Below are positions 31,100 through 42,443 of a DNA stretch of 48,222 bases, in pieces. Below the pieces are notes generated by a model. That model did not search any database and was not told where the DNA came from. It was given only the letters and a program-made list of their open reading frames with translations. Position 1 is the first letter of the stretch. Each line of letters starts with the position of its first letter. This stretch comes from Klebsormidium nitens (taxonomy: Eukaryota; Streptophyta; Klebsormidiophyceae; Klebsormidiales; Klebsormidiaceae): NCBI GenBank assembly GCA_000708835.1, contig DF237471.1, forward strand, positions 1-48,222. The letters are read 5' to 3'. The translations under genes were made by a program, and so were the position numbers.

Positions 31100-32600
31100 T
31101 AGCCGGTGCTCGATTTGGTTGCCCACTACTAGTTGCCCTCAAAACGTGGAGACTTTTTCAATTGGACGATTGATTGAGCTGAACGGACCACCTTCATATT
31201 AGCATTACTGCAACCTGTCTCCTTAAGCGTTATGATCCGAATTGGCACAGATCTTCAAACGCGCAGTTCAGACCAACGAAGTCGAAACCCGGGCACTTCT
31301 TCCGCTCGTCCTTTCGTTCTCTTTCATTCCGGACAGTCCGTCATCGCGCGCGTCCAAACAAGCGCACGTCCATACGTCTCGCTTTAATTCCGCAGACCAG
31401 CTCTATGCTTCGACGGAGTCGACCGATGCAGTTCTTACAAATGCATGGCGAGGAAGATTGCACGTAGGGCGATTTGACGACTGCATGTGATGCCCAGGCT
31501 TCGCAGATCGCGGATTCATTCTTCAACGAACGAAGTTTCCCGGTTGCCATGATGTTTAAAGTGCGCAGCCTGCCAGTGACGCCCGCTTGATCAACCTATG
31601 CTGATGATGCAGGTCAGCCAAGCGCTTTTTAAAGTCGCTTATGTGATTGCGAGAGAGTGATTATTTAGACATCTGAACTTTCGAAAGCTGAGACTAAAAA
31701 AGACCGGGGCTCGACTAGTCCACAATGCAAACGCTAGCTTATAGGCCGGGCGGCCTGTGCCAATTGCGCCGCCGAGAACGTCATAATGGCCATATTGTTG
31801 AATTCAAGGCGAGTCTTAGCTATATTTACAAACGCGGCGCACGGCACAGTGTTGCGGGCAGCGCGCACACGGCCTGTACACGGGAGGGCGGCCGGTATGG
31901 GTAGTGACGTATAACAACATTGCTTATCCTGGAAGAGCTTTCCAACCTCGGGACCGACAATACTCCGCCGAGTGCGAGCGCAGAAACAAATTAGCCCTTA
32001 AATCAGGTTCACATCTCATTCGCACCTTGGCAATCTAGTCCAATCCTAGTCCAATCCTGGTGATAACCCCGCGTCCGCGGAACATCCGCAGGACTCGCAA
32101 TAGCCTTATGAACAGGGGTCCCTTGAAAGCGCGGAACTGGTCCTCATGAGGTCCTGTCGGCCGGCAGCTGCTGTTCCTAAATCTGTACTGGATCGGCGCG
32201 GCCGCGCGTCCGGCCGGCCCCGTCCGCGCGGGCGTACGTTCGCACGTCGGTTCCGGCCCATCGACCGTCGCGGCCGGCCGGTCCGGTCAGACCGGCCACA
32301 ATAATTGTCACGCGGCCGCGGGGCGCCTGTTCCAGGGTTTTCACATGACAAGTTAATTGACGTAACTTCTGTGACGTCAACTGGAGGGATCCCCGAGCCC
32401 GGGTCAGTCTGACTTGCTTTGCATGGATGAGTTTTAGGCAGATGCAGAAGTGTTTTGTGCATCCACCACAGCTCTTCAGGGCGATGAGATTAATGCCCAA
32501 AACAACTTTTCCACGTCTCGCAAATTTCGCGCGCTCTCCGCTACTATTTCCATGAGAGCAGAAACGCGGCATGTCAACCCTGGACACCAATATGTAATTT
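31100..32600. other. No supported gene, no paired-end introns
   Basis: Apart from a short CCGTCC-like patch (31290-31380) and the GC island, I see nothing that can be defended here. Confidence 0.4.
32150..32330. other. GC-rich island
   Basis: The strongest CG island in the window (GGCGCGGCCGCGCGTCCGGC and GGCCGGCCGGTCCGGTC). It lies just upstream of the candidate plus-strand gene, so a CpG-type promoter region is possible but unproven. Confidence 0.4.
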
Positions 32601-32634
32601 GCAGGCAAAGGGTAGGCAATCTAACTGAATCAAG

Positions 32635-33693
32635 AAGTTTAAAGTAGATTCATTGACACAGCTACACCTACAGGAGCAGGACATTACGCAGAGCAACAAG
32701 CTGAAGGCTCTGTAGATCCTAATGGTGCTTTGATTCTGCCCCTCCTTGAATGAAAGCCAGCAGAGGCACAGCGGTGGTGCACTTAGGGATCAACGGAGCT
32801 TACTCATTGTTGAGAATTTAAGTTGCATAGGTCAACACCATCTGTACCTAATTCTGTGAGTTGTGGGTATTCACCGGATGTCTCCCCCCCCCGGTTTGCG
32901 TGCACAGCACCCGCAAGGTATAGCAAAGTAAGTGGATCAACCTAGATCATTCTAAAATCTGGTTTAGTTGTTGCCAGACTGACTTTCTTGGATTTACCAG
33001 CCTAGCTGGAGGACGGGCCATCGCTCATTCAGGGTTCAGGTACTATTCCCAGGGTTCAGAAACCCAGGCCAACATGCATGTGCATGCTGGTCTATAGTTG
33101 CCTTACGCTGATGCGCCAATGTGAACGAGCGATGGTGCATTCAACTTTTGAGACTAGGGCGGACCGGAAGCAAGAAACCCTACTGCAGAAAGACAAGCTG
33201 GCGGTGAGGAACCACTGTTGATTTTCTCTCTTCTGACATTGCTATAGGACTGTTCCGGATCTGCTCTAGCTAGCTGGCATGCAGGCTCCGTCAGCTCAGC
33301 AGGAGAGACACATGATGCATGCTAGTCTCCAATATCTTTCTGCCATTCGAAGAAAAACAAGAAGAAGCTTTCCAAGCAGATTGAGCGGATGAATGCAGCC
33401 GTGACTTCGTGCATGTAGGCGCACATTTGTGCAGGCACTTCAGTCGGTCCTTCCGTGGATGTATTAAAAGGAATCTGGAAGCTCCATCTGGATTCTGAAC
33501 CTAGGCTCTCTTGACCTACCTTACATATATGACCTGTGACGATTGAGGCATATTTTCAGGGTGGAAGCTTATGTTCTGGTCATGAAGATCGACTCAAACA
33601 GCTTCCCTTCCCATGCTGCTGTATCATCGAGCCTTTTATATGTTCCAGTGCCAATTCCAAGTGGAGTTGTTGAGTGTCGCCGCCTTGCTGGAG
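32635..33693 (+). CDS. Candidate plus-strand gene, five GT-AG exons, coiled-coil start
   Basis: Five short exons fit together in phase: 32635-32711, 33001-33039, 33158-33203, 33353-33414 and 33560-33693. Donors are GTAGAT, GTACTA, GTGAGG, GTAGGC and GTGGGC; acceptors include TTTACCAG and TATTTTCAG. The reading is hydrophilic and helical at first (DSLTQLHLQEQDITQSNKLK, ADRKQETLLQKDKLA, KKKLSKQIERMNAAV), then VEAYVLVMKIDSNSF and SSLLYVPVPIPSGVV. Exon choice was guided by open frames, so some may be wrong. No family is recognised, and no PEI is present in this gene. Confidence 0.3.
33018..33135. repeat. Inverted repeat, 14-bp arms
   Basis: CCATCGCTCATTCA at 33018-33031 and its complement (13 of 14) at 33122-33135. 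CAGGGTTCAG occurs twice between them. Confidence 0.6.
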
Positions 33694-33825
33694 GTGGGCG
33701 CGCTTGACTTGCAAACAGTATCTGCTGAGTAGCGCTGCACTTGAAGTGGACCACAAGAAGTCGCGCTATGTAAATGATTGGTGACGGCCTCCAGTGGTTT
33801 TGAATTGAGATTCCTGCACTCTCAG

Positions 33826-34538
33826 CACACCCATCACCTTTTTATGGACCAATCCATCGGGGACCGTCTCACTGGTCCAGTGCACAAAAGGCGATAGATT
33901 TGTGCTGCAGCTGCGTGGCCGGCTGCTTATGTACCCGGGTTGCGAGGACCCTTTTAAAGGCAGTGGGGATCAGGGGGGCAGCGGGGAAGCGGGTAAATTC
34001 AACGTATTCGTACTGATGCCAGCTTCGAGAAGCTGCCACGATGCAAAGGTTACGTGACACCAGTACAGCGGGCGAGGAGCTGATGCAGGATAATCGGGAT
34101 GACGCAGGGCAAGGCTGGGCGCACGCATGGGGGCAGCTCGGGGCCGTTGGGATTTATACTGACGTCATCTGTCGAGATGCAAAGTTAGCAGGAAGCGGAG
34201 GGGCCAGCGATGGAAGTTGGCGGATGCGGCATGGGCGGTTGGGCTAGGCTGGGAAGCCGGAGCGCTTGGAAGGTGTGCATGCGCATGCGTTGCGAGCCTG
34301 GGGGAGCGTCCGGGCAAGGGCGCGGTCACAGCTGTGGCGGCAGCTGGTGGTGTTGGTCATTGTGGGGGCGGCAATTAAGGTGATAAGGTCTGCTTTAGTG
34401 CTCCCACAATGCCAATTGCTTCCTGTTGAACCAGGGGCATGTAGCGAGATTGATGTGACATTGAAAAGGTTGAAGGTTGAAGATTTTGCAAAGGATCAGC
34501 TTGTTCGTATCGTTCGCCGACACCTCGGTCATACTTGA
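33826..34538 (+). CDS. Possible 3' exons of the plus-strand candidate gene
   Basis: After an acceptor CTCTCAG at 33825, frames compatible with the preceding exon stay open through GC-rich sequence. 34023-34244 reads LREAATMQRLRDTSTAGEEL and GWAHAWGQLGAVGIYTDVIC. 34248-34538 reads RARARSQLWRQLVVLVIVGA and ends VEDFAKDQLVRIVRRHLG. A TAG at 34245-34247 and a TGA near 34014 must be spliced out, and the borders are not determined. Confidence 0.25.
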
Positions 34539-34599
34539 ATTTCACTGTCGTTACTTTGCCTGGCCAGAACAGTTAAGACCAGGTTGATTGAAACGAGGT

Positions 34600-36240
34600 C
34601 AATGTTGTATCCACTTTTGCTGCTTTTCATTGATTTGAAAATTGGCAATGAGAGCATGCGACGCTGCGTTGGCAACAGTTGTCGGGGATCGCGGGTCCAT
34701 AGAGCCACAGAAGCAACTTTGAAGGCAGCGAATGATTTGAGGTTGTGTACTTCAATAAGGATTTGCTGGTCTCTCGAGATGCCAAATCGTCTATGATGAG
34801 GGGACCGAGCCTTTGCAAAAAATCATATTCCTGGCACCACAATCTGGTCGCCTTGGCTAGGACGCATCTACACATGATCCGGCAAAGCGCAAGCCTATTT
34901 TGAATTCTCAGAGTTACTTCTCCCTCAATGTGACTTCTCCCTCGGCTCAACAGGAAAATTCAAAGAGAATCTGGTTAAGATTGTGACTTGACCATCACTT
35001 TTCTTGCTGCTGATCGACCAGTGAATCAAGGCCGGAACCTTCAATGATGCTTCTCTTCCGAGCCCAGTTCTGCATAAAGCTGTGCCCTTCTTTCGTTTTC
35101 CTTTAGCACTACGCTTTAGTGATTGTTGACAGGGGGCGGATCTCGGATATCATCGAGGCCCTTTTTGAGGTGCTCGAGATCTGCTTAGTTGATCGACTCG
35201 CGTACAACTTCCAGTTTGGCTCAAGCAAGATCGGGTGTTGGAACATTGTTCGCCTATCTGCTGGAAATAATTGACATTCTGAGTGTGTCCTGCAATGCTG
35301 AACACGTGACGTTTTCCATGATCCTGCCAGTAACCGTTAAGCTCCGGGATTCTTTAACTGCGTATTCCGTTGGTAGGTCACAGGTTGCGTTTGATAGCAT
35401 CCGCTGGTCAAGCGTCAAGAGCTGAATTTCGAAACATTCAGAATTGAGAAAGCCTTACAGGCTTGAGCTTCCGTGCTGATGTTCGTCATCTTTGCTCAAA
35501 ACGGTCCTTCGATAAAACAAAACATTTGCTGCCAAACTCGTTCTGAAACTAAGACAGCTTGTCGGCTTAGTCGCGGTCAAGAAGACTCGTGTTCGACATG
35601 GTCTTTCCACAGGGCCAATTCAGCTTGTCCATGAGGTTCAGACCCGGCCGAACCGCGTCAATTCCGATTGACTCCGTTTCCTAAGCAAGGGTAAAAGCCC
35701 CGCTAATGCGCTCGAGCAGATTTAAAAACGTTCTCCTCGTCAGTGCATAGACATACCGGTCCGTTCCCGGTTGTTTATCCCGCTGTGTCGTTGCTATTCT
35801 CTGTCGGGCAATTGGTCAATCGGGTCCGAGTCATCAGGTTGATGAGTGTTTTACAGCTTGACAGGCGGGCCGCAGAACTTCGCGATGGTCGAAATCGCAG
35901 CACTACCGTCCGATTTCAACATAAGGACTCCAGTCTGCAAAGTTTAGACAGGGGGTTTCGGGGTTGCAAACTTTGGCAGGACCGGTTCCGATACTGGGGT
36001 TCAAAGAAACCTTGCCTAACCCGACACAAACGAAAGATCGAGAGCGTTCATTTTTTGACGTCAAAATCTGAACGGCAGCGCTGCGATTCCGGGTCGTCCC
36101 CCAGCCATTTCGTGGTTCTGCGGTCCGCCTGTTGACAGCTGGACAGAGGCATGCCGGCGGTTTGAATCGGAGAGCGCAGCGCTCGTCTTGCTTGATACTT
36201 TGATACTGCTGAAAAACTTGACTTGTCAGACTATCAAGCA
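34600..36240. other. No supported gene
   Basis: Plus-strand frames at 35189-35425 and 35743-36135 are open but have no splice or paralogue support. Frames of that length are expected by chance. Confidence 0.35.
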
Positions 36241-36248
36241 GGGGACTC

Positions 36249-36764
36249 TTAGCAGTATACCACAGCTAAGGACATGCTCCTATAGTCGGGTGGATAGTCA
36301 GGTGGATAGTTAACGCTAATAGGCCCAGCAACGATTCCGGGGTAAAACAAGATGTTGTTAGTACTTGAGTAGCGAGCGTCAAATCTTAGCTGGAAAAACG
36401 GGTTGCGTGCAAAAAGGTATGAGAATTCTGTGGCAGGGACGATGTCAAGCTGGGATTGGTGCTACGTGTCGTGCCACCCACCGTCTCTTGACTCGGAGCC
36501 GTAGACCCTGACTCTAAGCCAGCGGCCTCTTCCGTCCATTGCTGAATTAGTAGGCTTGAAAATTACCAAGCAGTATTGCACCGGTAGGCCCGTCTGCGCC
36601 CGTTGGTTATTCGCTGATCCGTCCTTAGTTGCTAAAATTGCTCTCCGTTGGTTTGTGCATCCTTCCGTCCATTCAACCCTGGTCGTCCGCTCGGGTACAG
36701 TTGAAAATTCTGGATGGTGGCCGCCGGGCTTAACGATCCTTTGACAATCCACCTGATCGGTCAT
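36249..36764 (-). CDS. Two-exon gene across a paired-end intron, unknown protein
   Basis: Exon 1 (36764-36501) ends in GRGRWLRVRVY. Removal of the PEI at 36432-36500 joins in phase 0 to TEFSYLFARNPFFQLRFDAR and a 60-codon open exon, including a VNYPPDYPPDYRS repeat, ending in TAA at 36249-36251. The second exon has no start codon and is visible only by splicing from the intron border. An exon 1 relative (shared TDQV) lies at 47.2 kb. Confidence 0.55.
36432..36500 (-). other. Paired-end intron (PEI)
   Basis: 69 nt, ends GGCTCCG and TCCCTGCC. The outer bases C and A do not pair. Copy at 47086-47157. Confidence 0.6.
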
Positions 36765-37215
36765 TCTCAGAGCCTACCTCCACCATCCTCTTATCATCGG
36801 AGTCCAATAGAGTTCTTTTGTTGGGCACCAAGGGCTGTCTTCAAAAACAGAATTGTTGGGCGTCGCTCGAGGTGCCGTCACGGTGCTAAGGACATCCGGC
36901 AACTCTTTTAGGGATGCCTTGCTTTCAGAAGGACTAGTCGCTGCCAAAGTGTCAATCTGCAAGGCAGCTTGTGAAGCGGTTTGTCTGAGTGCTGTCGGGT
37001 TGTCTCAAGTGTTGGTCACTTGGTCCTAAATCTTTTGAGTCCAGTTTGAATTTGTGACAATCTTGCTCAGATGCAATCGTCAAACGTATCCCCCTGCTTG
37101 ACTGCTGACATTACTGAAGACGGCATCAAAGAGCTTTACTTCCGAGTTCTTCCATGCAACTCCGTTTGAAATCGAACCGTCTCCACCGCCCGGAACGGGA
37201 GTTCAATACGGCCTC

Positions 37216-37284
37216 GGCAAGGATGTTCGTGCAACGATAGTGCTTTAGTTGCATCATGCATATCGTCTCTTTGAACCTCGAGCC
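37216..37284 (-). other. Paired-end intron (PEI)
   Basis: Ends GGCTCGAGG and TCCTTGCC. It has a perfect 6-bp hairpin TGCAAC/GTTGCA (37230-37235 with 37248-37253). Confidence 0.55.
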
Positions 37285-37668
37285 AACCGTCCTCGAAGCG
37301 ATAAAAGTTTGTTCGAAAATCCGGTGAAAGTACATGTGAATCCTCGAAGGCCCCACCGCACCGTTCATTTTTTGATCAGGTTCTCTAGGTGAAAACGAAC
37401 TTTAGAACTTGCTTTCGTCCACTTCCTGGATCAGGCCGCTTGGCATCGACATGGTTGGCCTTGCGAGTCGCTCGTTTTTTTGTTAGGCAGCACTGCTACG
37501 CAGTTCCCCTTGCGAGTCGCTCGTTTCGCAAGTGTGACCTTCTTCAATCTGGTCCTGCGCCTGTACACTCCCTTTTACTTGCGGCTATCAAAGCTCTTCC
37601 AGTTCTCGAGGTCGTGTTTTTGCCCAAAATGCTAGATTCCCCACGCGTGCAAACCGTCATTATACAGC

Positions 37669-37737
37669 GGCTATGCGGCACAAAGTTTTGGTGCGCCTGC
37701 CAGAAGCTTCCACGTTGCTACCTTTACGATCTGAGCC
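37669..37737 (-). other. Paired-end intron (PEI), ATAGCC subtype
   Basis: Ends GGCTCAG and CATAGCC with outer pair C/G. Third copy of 28697-28759. Confidence 0.5.
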
Positions 37738-38037
37738 GGAACTCCTCGCCCACATTGCGTTTTGTGTCCAACAAGCTTAGCAAAAGGAACACTGTTTCCC
37801 GCCCACAATAAGCATTCCGCTTGCATTTTTTAGAAGCGCTGCGGACGCACCTGATCGAAATGAATACTGCGGCGCCACCATCTTTTTTTATCTGTTCTTA
37901 TGCGTTGCCGGGACGCTGCGTCTGACTTCTGCTGCGCGGCAAGGTTAATTGCCTATTTCATCGCTGCTTCCCTCATCAGCAGCTATTGGACTACACAGAA
38001 CAACAAGGCCTGATTCTGACTTCTATATTCAAATCCT

Positions 38038-38105
38038 GGCAGTGACGACTGCTCCTCTTGTGGGCCATGCGAGTGTCTCACCATGCTAATGGAGGCTTCG
38101 AAGCC
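38038..38105 (-). other. Paired-end intron candidate
   Basis: Ends GGCTTCG and TCACTGCC, flanks T and A. Third-copy partner of 29068-29138. Confidence 0.45.
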
Positions 38106-38628
38106 ACCTTAGCCTTTTCCATGTTGTCACTCTGAACCACTTGGCCCCTGAGGCTGGCATGACGCGCTCATCAGCACTTAAAGTCGACACTACTTCAAAG
38201 GCGCAGTCGCTTGCGCCAGCTTTGTAGGCAACTTTAAACCCCGAATCAATCCCGTCACGAGCAAGTATGACTTGGCCGGTGCTTTGTTCAAGAAGACACA
38301 GTTGTCCGTCCTGTCCCCTGCCCTTTCTTCGTACACCGTGCCACACAAATCTGACCCTTCTTTTGCAGCGTGCGATTCCGCCCATTCTTTCCTGTTGCTT
38401 CTTTGTTGTTCTAAACGTCTACTAGAACCTCTTTGTGATGCTTTTCAGCTTCGTATCAAATACCAGGACATAAAGTTTTTTTTTGGTGCTAGCAGGAGAG
38501 TTCCAAGTCACAGTGTTTGCAAGGGGACTTGATAATCTGGGGACTGAAGGGTTAGCAAGTGTATTATCTCTGCAGCAACGTCCGTTCACTTGAGGGTCTT
38601 GGTACGTACTCGGTAGTGCTCAGTAGGT

Positions 38629-38694
38629 GGCAGGGACGCCCGTAAAGCCTGGCCTGAAATCAGCCATTAGCGGGTGAATAAGTCGCCCTGAGCC
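38629..38694 (-). other. Paired-end intron (PEI)
   Basis: 66 nt, ends GGCTCAGG and TCCCTGCC, flanks T and A. Alignable with 29802-29871. Confidence 0.55.
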
Positions 38695-38899
38695 ACCCTC
38701 TTTGGCGCAAGAATGGCACCACGTCATGAAGGAAGCCCAAATCATTGCGCGGACTGGTATGTTTCAAGGCATTCTCTGTCTTGACGACCCCGAATCATAG
38801 CATGCAAATCTGTCTCGCTTCGGCCACAAGCCGGTCGTATGCTTTCCTTTCAAGAACGGAAAAATGTGTGCCGATCTTATGGCACCACTTATTTAAAAG

Positions 38900-39400
38900 T
38901 CGAACGGTGCCACATGGCACGCCACTTTCTTTCGGCGACGGCGACTGTCGGCCATTTGTCCCGTTCGTCGGCTGCAATTTGAATCTAATCCATCCGGCAC
39001 GATCCTCTAAAAGCTGGTTAGCTTGCTTTCCGTTCCGTTCGTTGATTGTTCTGTCCGTAACCTGTTGCTGGGCACCGTCGGTTTCCGTTTCCTGTCTTTC
39101 CACTTCTCCGTTCCGCCCTGCGCGCTCCGTCTCCCTAAGAGGGATGACTCGTCTAGCCTGTGAAAGTCCTGTTCCGGAGCCCCTGCTTCTGCCCGTTCTC
39201 GCTTTGGACGTCCCAACCGGGGCCGCCCTTCCATTCCGCCGTTCCGCCCGTCCAATCCGCCGTTCCGTCCAACCATTTCGCCGGTCGACTCGGCGACCTT
39301 CAATCTCTCTTCCCCCTGTGCGTCCTTTTATCGTCCATATTTTGAATCAACGTTGCCCTCCCTTCACCAAACGATAAGGTTTGGGTCTCCTCCCCTCCTC
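38900..39400. repeat. Pyrimidine-rich CCGTCC tract
   Basis: Contains repeated CGTTCCGCCCGTCC-like units. Open frames on both strands here reflect composition. Confidence 0.5.
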
Positions 39401-39471
39401 GTATATTATCCACCGCATGATTTTCGAAACGGGCACTGCCGGACCTAGTCTAGCTCATTTCGCGCTGATGT

Positions 39472-39517
39472 GGCAGCAAGCTAGGGACTGGTTGCTGCAG
39501 AGCATTTAATTTGAGCC
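39472..39517 (-). other. Short paired-end intron candidate
   Basis: 46 nt with GGCTCAAA at the start and TTGCTGCC at the end. A 7-bp hairpin GCAGCAA/TTGCTGC uses the 3' end itself. Confidence 0.3.
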
Positions 39518-39643
39518 GGTGCAAACGAACCCCTTCTTACTTTCACGCAATTAGTTGATTTCTTGCAAGACATCAGGTCACCGAAAGCTAAGTCCCTCAA
39601 GGATAACACGTTGCATCCTGGAGTTTATAGTATCTAAAGCGAC

Positions 39644-40077
39644 TCATTTTTTGCGCTTCCATCGGTGGCGAGGATGGACACCGCTTGATGAGAAACGTAG
39701 CTTCAAGCTCGAAGGTGTGACTGCAATGCAGCAAACCTGAGCCATACGGTGTCTCCCATTTTCCCAATCAGATCACATGCTTGGTAAACGCGGTTTGATG
39801 CCTGGCACTTAGTGTGCTTGATCGTGTCCTCATTGTACTTCGAGGCGCTAGCTCCCGGCGCCCGTTCTAAACCGGCTTGCGCCTTGAGTTGCTCGACGAA
39901 CAGTTTGCCTTCTAGATCTAGGAGAGCAGTTGTCTTGTGGCAATGACGTAAGGATTTTTGACGTGGCCGTGACATGCATAGCCAATTCTCATCACGTAAT
40001 CCACACGCAGAGCCTCCCCTAAATTTCGTTGTCCAGGCTTTCAGCTTATTGATGGAGTTATGGCGCCACCTTGCCAA
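39644..40077 (-). CDS. Gene with paired-end introns, unknown soluble protein
   Basis: The central exon (39937-39744) is convincingly coding: LDLEGKLFVEQLKAQAGLER, SKYNEDTIKHTKCQASNRVY, ACDLIGKMGDTV. Removing 39667-39743 forms a Tyr codon and ends RWKRKK with TGA at 39644-39646. The upstream part to 40077 (WRHNSINKLKAWTTKFRG) lies before the PEI 39939-40014, where the frame only fits if the border shifts, so exon 1 is less sure. Confidence 0.5.
39667..39743 (-). other. Paired-end intron (PEI) with nested hairpin
   Basis: Ends GGCTCAGG and TCCTCGCC, flanks T and A. Nested pairs ACACC/GGTGT and GCTTGA/TCAAGC (39678-39718), plus CTGCAATGCAG. Confidence 0.6.
39939..40014 (-). other. Paired-end intron (PEI)
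   Basis: Ends GGCTCTG and TCATTGCC. The outer bases do not pair (A and A). Confidence 0.45.
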
Positions 40078-40732
40078 GTGCTTAGCGCTCAGGGCGGACT
40101 ATAGTCTTATAGTTGCTAGCTCGCGGTTCGATTTTTACGATCCAAGCCTAGCCTGCGAACTTAGTCTTTCTTGAAAGATTCAAACTTTCATCTTGTTGGA
40201 TCTGCACCCCTCGAAAGACAACAGCATGCATCTGAAGAGTCTCTTGGCACAACGTCGTGCTTCGCCTGGTGAATCCAACGTTAAGCCGCTATTTGATTGC
40301 TAGCAAAAGTACTACGTAGCGACCAAGACCCTCGGGTTCAGCAGTCTTGTTCAGCAGATCTTGTTTACTGGGTATCTCTGAGCAACTCGTCCTATGTTTT
40401 TTTGACATGTGGTGTCGTTTCTCTGCCAGGTTACTTCAACGAATTGGAAGCGACCGACAATGCTTCTCAGCTTCGAATTCTGATAGGCCGTGTCAGATGA
40501 GTCCTTGTCCGATGAACTCAAAGCCGTTTTCGTTTGGCTATGGCGTTAACGAACTTTACTCTGGGCCCTTTTTGAGCTTGTTCATCAACGATTTGATCTT
40601 TTATGCGCAGCTATAGATTGTCTTGTACGTTAACTTATCGTTGTTGCCCGGAGCGACCAGCAGGAGTTTCTAGATAGCCCCACTTCCAACCCTTGGACTT
40701 GTCGTCCCCGTGCCACGGGCATTGAGCATATT

Positions 40733-40803
40733 GGCAGTGACGTCGGTCCTGGCTTGGCGCTTTATGAGGCGCTAAGTTTTTTTCGCTACGTCAAGTCTGA
40801 GCC
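40733..40803 (-). other. Paired-end intron (PEI)
   Basis: Ends GGCTCAG and TCACTGCC, flanks T and A. It has a 7-bp hairpin (40754-40760 with 40769-40775, one G-U on the opposite strand). Copy at 42734-42804. Confidence 0.6.
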
Positions 40804-40981
40804 ATGAATCCTAGTTGTGTCTCGATGGGCTGATTGGCACGCAGATGAAACTTGGGATGAGTCCCTTTAAAGGGCCGTCACGGTCGGATAGAGTGGGCGC
40901 TTTCCGAGCAGACAAATCCAGCCAGTTCCCGTCTTGAGCAAGTTTTAAATGCGTCTGCTGACAAAAGAAATCGAGTCAGGC

Positions 40982-41055
40982 GGCAGAGATGGTTTTTTGT
41001 ATGGCGCTCCGGATTCAAGGCGGCGCCAGCTTTCTTTTTCGAGTAATTATGAGCC
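40982..41055 (-). other. Paired-end intron (PEI)
   Basis: Ends GGCTCA and TCTCTGCC with outer pair C/G. Homologous to 44947-45012. Confidence 0.5.
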
Positions 41056-41723
41056 GCGCGTCCTCAGTGTAAGGCGCTTTCAATTCCTGCCACGCTAGAG
41101 CAGTTGCAGATACGCTAAATCTTCCTCACCTGAGCCAAGTCGACTTGCTAAAAGTTCTGCCCTTAAAGTTGGCACGTCAAAAAGTAGATGCCTCTCAGAT
41201 TCTGCATACGCCTCGATTCCTGAGACAAAGCCTCGATTAAAGAGTGCGTGACCCGCACTTTGTGGCAGCCTTTCGAATATTTCGTATGCTGCCCGGTTGC
41301 TCATCCGTCGGGCCGAACTGGATGGCCTTGTCTTTTCTCCTCCGACTGCGCTTTAAGTTCGTCCCTGTCCGCCCGTCCTTTGTCCGGCTCCAGGCCACTG
41401 CTTCGTAACTGGTTTGTCCGATCTCGTTTCCACGTCGCACTTTATAGTAGCTCCACCGCAACTCCCCTTCCTTCTTTCTCAGCGCCTACTTGGTTTTTCC
41501 TCCGAGAAATGTTGTGTTGCGTCCGTCCATGTGCATTGTGGTCCGCAGTGCCTTTGTCTTTTCCAATCTGTTCCCTGTATAACTTATCATCCGTTGGGCG
41601 CGCTCTCGTCCGTCCCTTCCCGCAAACTGTTCTTTAGATTCCCATCTCTTAACAGATTTCTGATCTGAAGTCTTTAGGACATATATTACGGTCCGGTTTA
41701 TCTTGCCGTCCTTGATAAGATTG

Positions 41724-41915
41724 TCAATCGCCCCCGTCCCTATGAAGGTCAGCGCCAGAATCTGAGCAAAGTTGCTCGGTCAAAACCTGACTCTTTTCTT
41801 GATTGACGTGGCAAGGAAGGACCTCGCCCGCTGGCCATCTTGCGACAGCGCCAGCGGGAGTTCTGCGCGTGCGATTTCGAGCTCTGAGCCATCTTCGCCT
41901 GATCACCAATTTTTA
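41724..41915 (-). CDS. Exons across a paired-end intron, paralogue of 43.6-43.8 kb
   Basis: Exon 1 ends KLVIRRR. Removal of 41810-41890 forms Tyr and continues VNQEKSQVLTEQLCSDSGAD, then LH and a Gly-rich end at TGA 41724. The 43.7-kb copy reads RYVNQDNQDK...DSGADLH after the same operation. The shared RYVNQ spans the junction. Confidence 0.5.
41810..41890 (-). other. Paired-end intron (PEI) with 8-bp hairpin
   Basis: 81 nt, ends GGCTCAGAG and TCCTTGCC, flanks T and A. Perfect arms CCCGCTGG (41827-41834) and CCAGCGGG (41851-41858). Confidence 0.7.
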
Positions 41916-42365
41916 TGAGAATCAGCCCCAGAGAGGATTTGAGTGGGCAAGCACCTAAAAACATCTTGACCTGCTTACTGGCGGAGATTGAAACTGGGTG
42001 GGCCGCTTCTATCCAAGACGAATGGTGATGTCCAGATAAGGGAAACCTTCTTTTGCAAGCACCTTCTTTTTGCATCTGCACGGCGGTCGAATGCCAAGCC
42101 CTGCGCCAAACGTACCCTATTGAGATCAAGCTTGAATCCGGTCTTTTCATACGCATTCTCCCAGTGCCAAGTAGGTTAAATCATTCTAGAATCAACAAGG
42201 GTCCTCATTGGCCCGGGTGTGTGCTTGAATTTCAAGTCTTCTGAGCGTGATTGCCCGTGTTTCTAGTTTTAGCCAGCCGTATCGCTGCTTAGAGGGATAC
42301 CCGCGCTTTAAGTAGATACGCAGTTTTGTTAACAAGTTAATTTTGAAGATGTCACACAAGGGCCG

Positions 42366-42443
42366 GGCAAGGAAGACGACACCATTGGTGAAGCATCGAT
42401 GCTTCAACCTTGGACTTCCTGCTGCTTGTGCACAATCTGAGCC
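42366..42443 (-). other. Paired-end intron with palindrome
   Basis: Ends GGCTCAG and TCCTTGCC. Contains GAAGCATCGATGCTTC (42390-42405). Confidence 0.55.

Larger units (their letters stand above)
28020..31100. repeat. Duplicated block, copy B of a 5-kb-spaced pair
   Basis: Colinear with 22950-26100. The segment 28.70-29.87 kb is repeated a third time at 37.67-38.70 kb (offset about 8.97 kb, falling to 8.83). Confidence 0.75.

Noticed and set aside
34246-34299. A further hit to the end motifs in the 34-kb region
   Set aside because: It matches the end pattern with AGGC/GCCT, but it lies in a GC-rich plus-strand frame without paralogues and is within the number expected by chance.
38745-39377. 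Longest open frame on the plus strand (210 codons)
   Set aside because: It lies in a pyrimidine-rich tract where stops are rare on both strands, its composition is Ser/Pro/Arg-rich, and it has no paralogue support.
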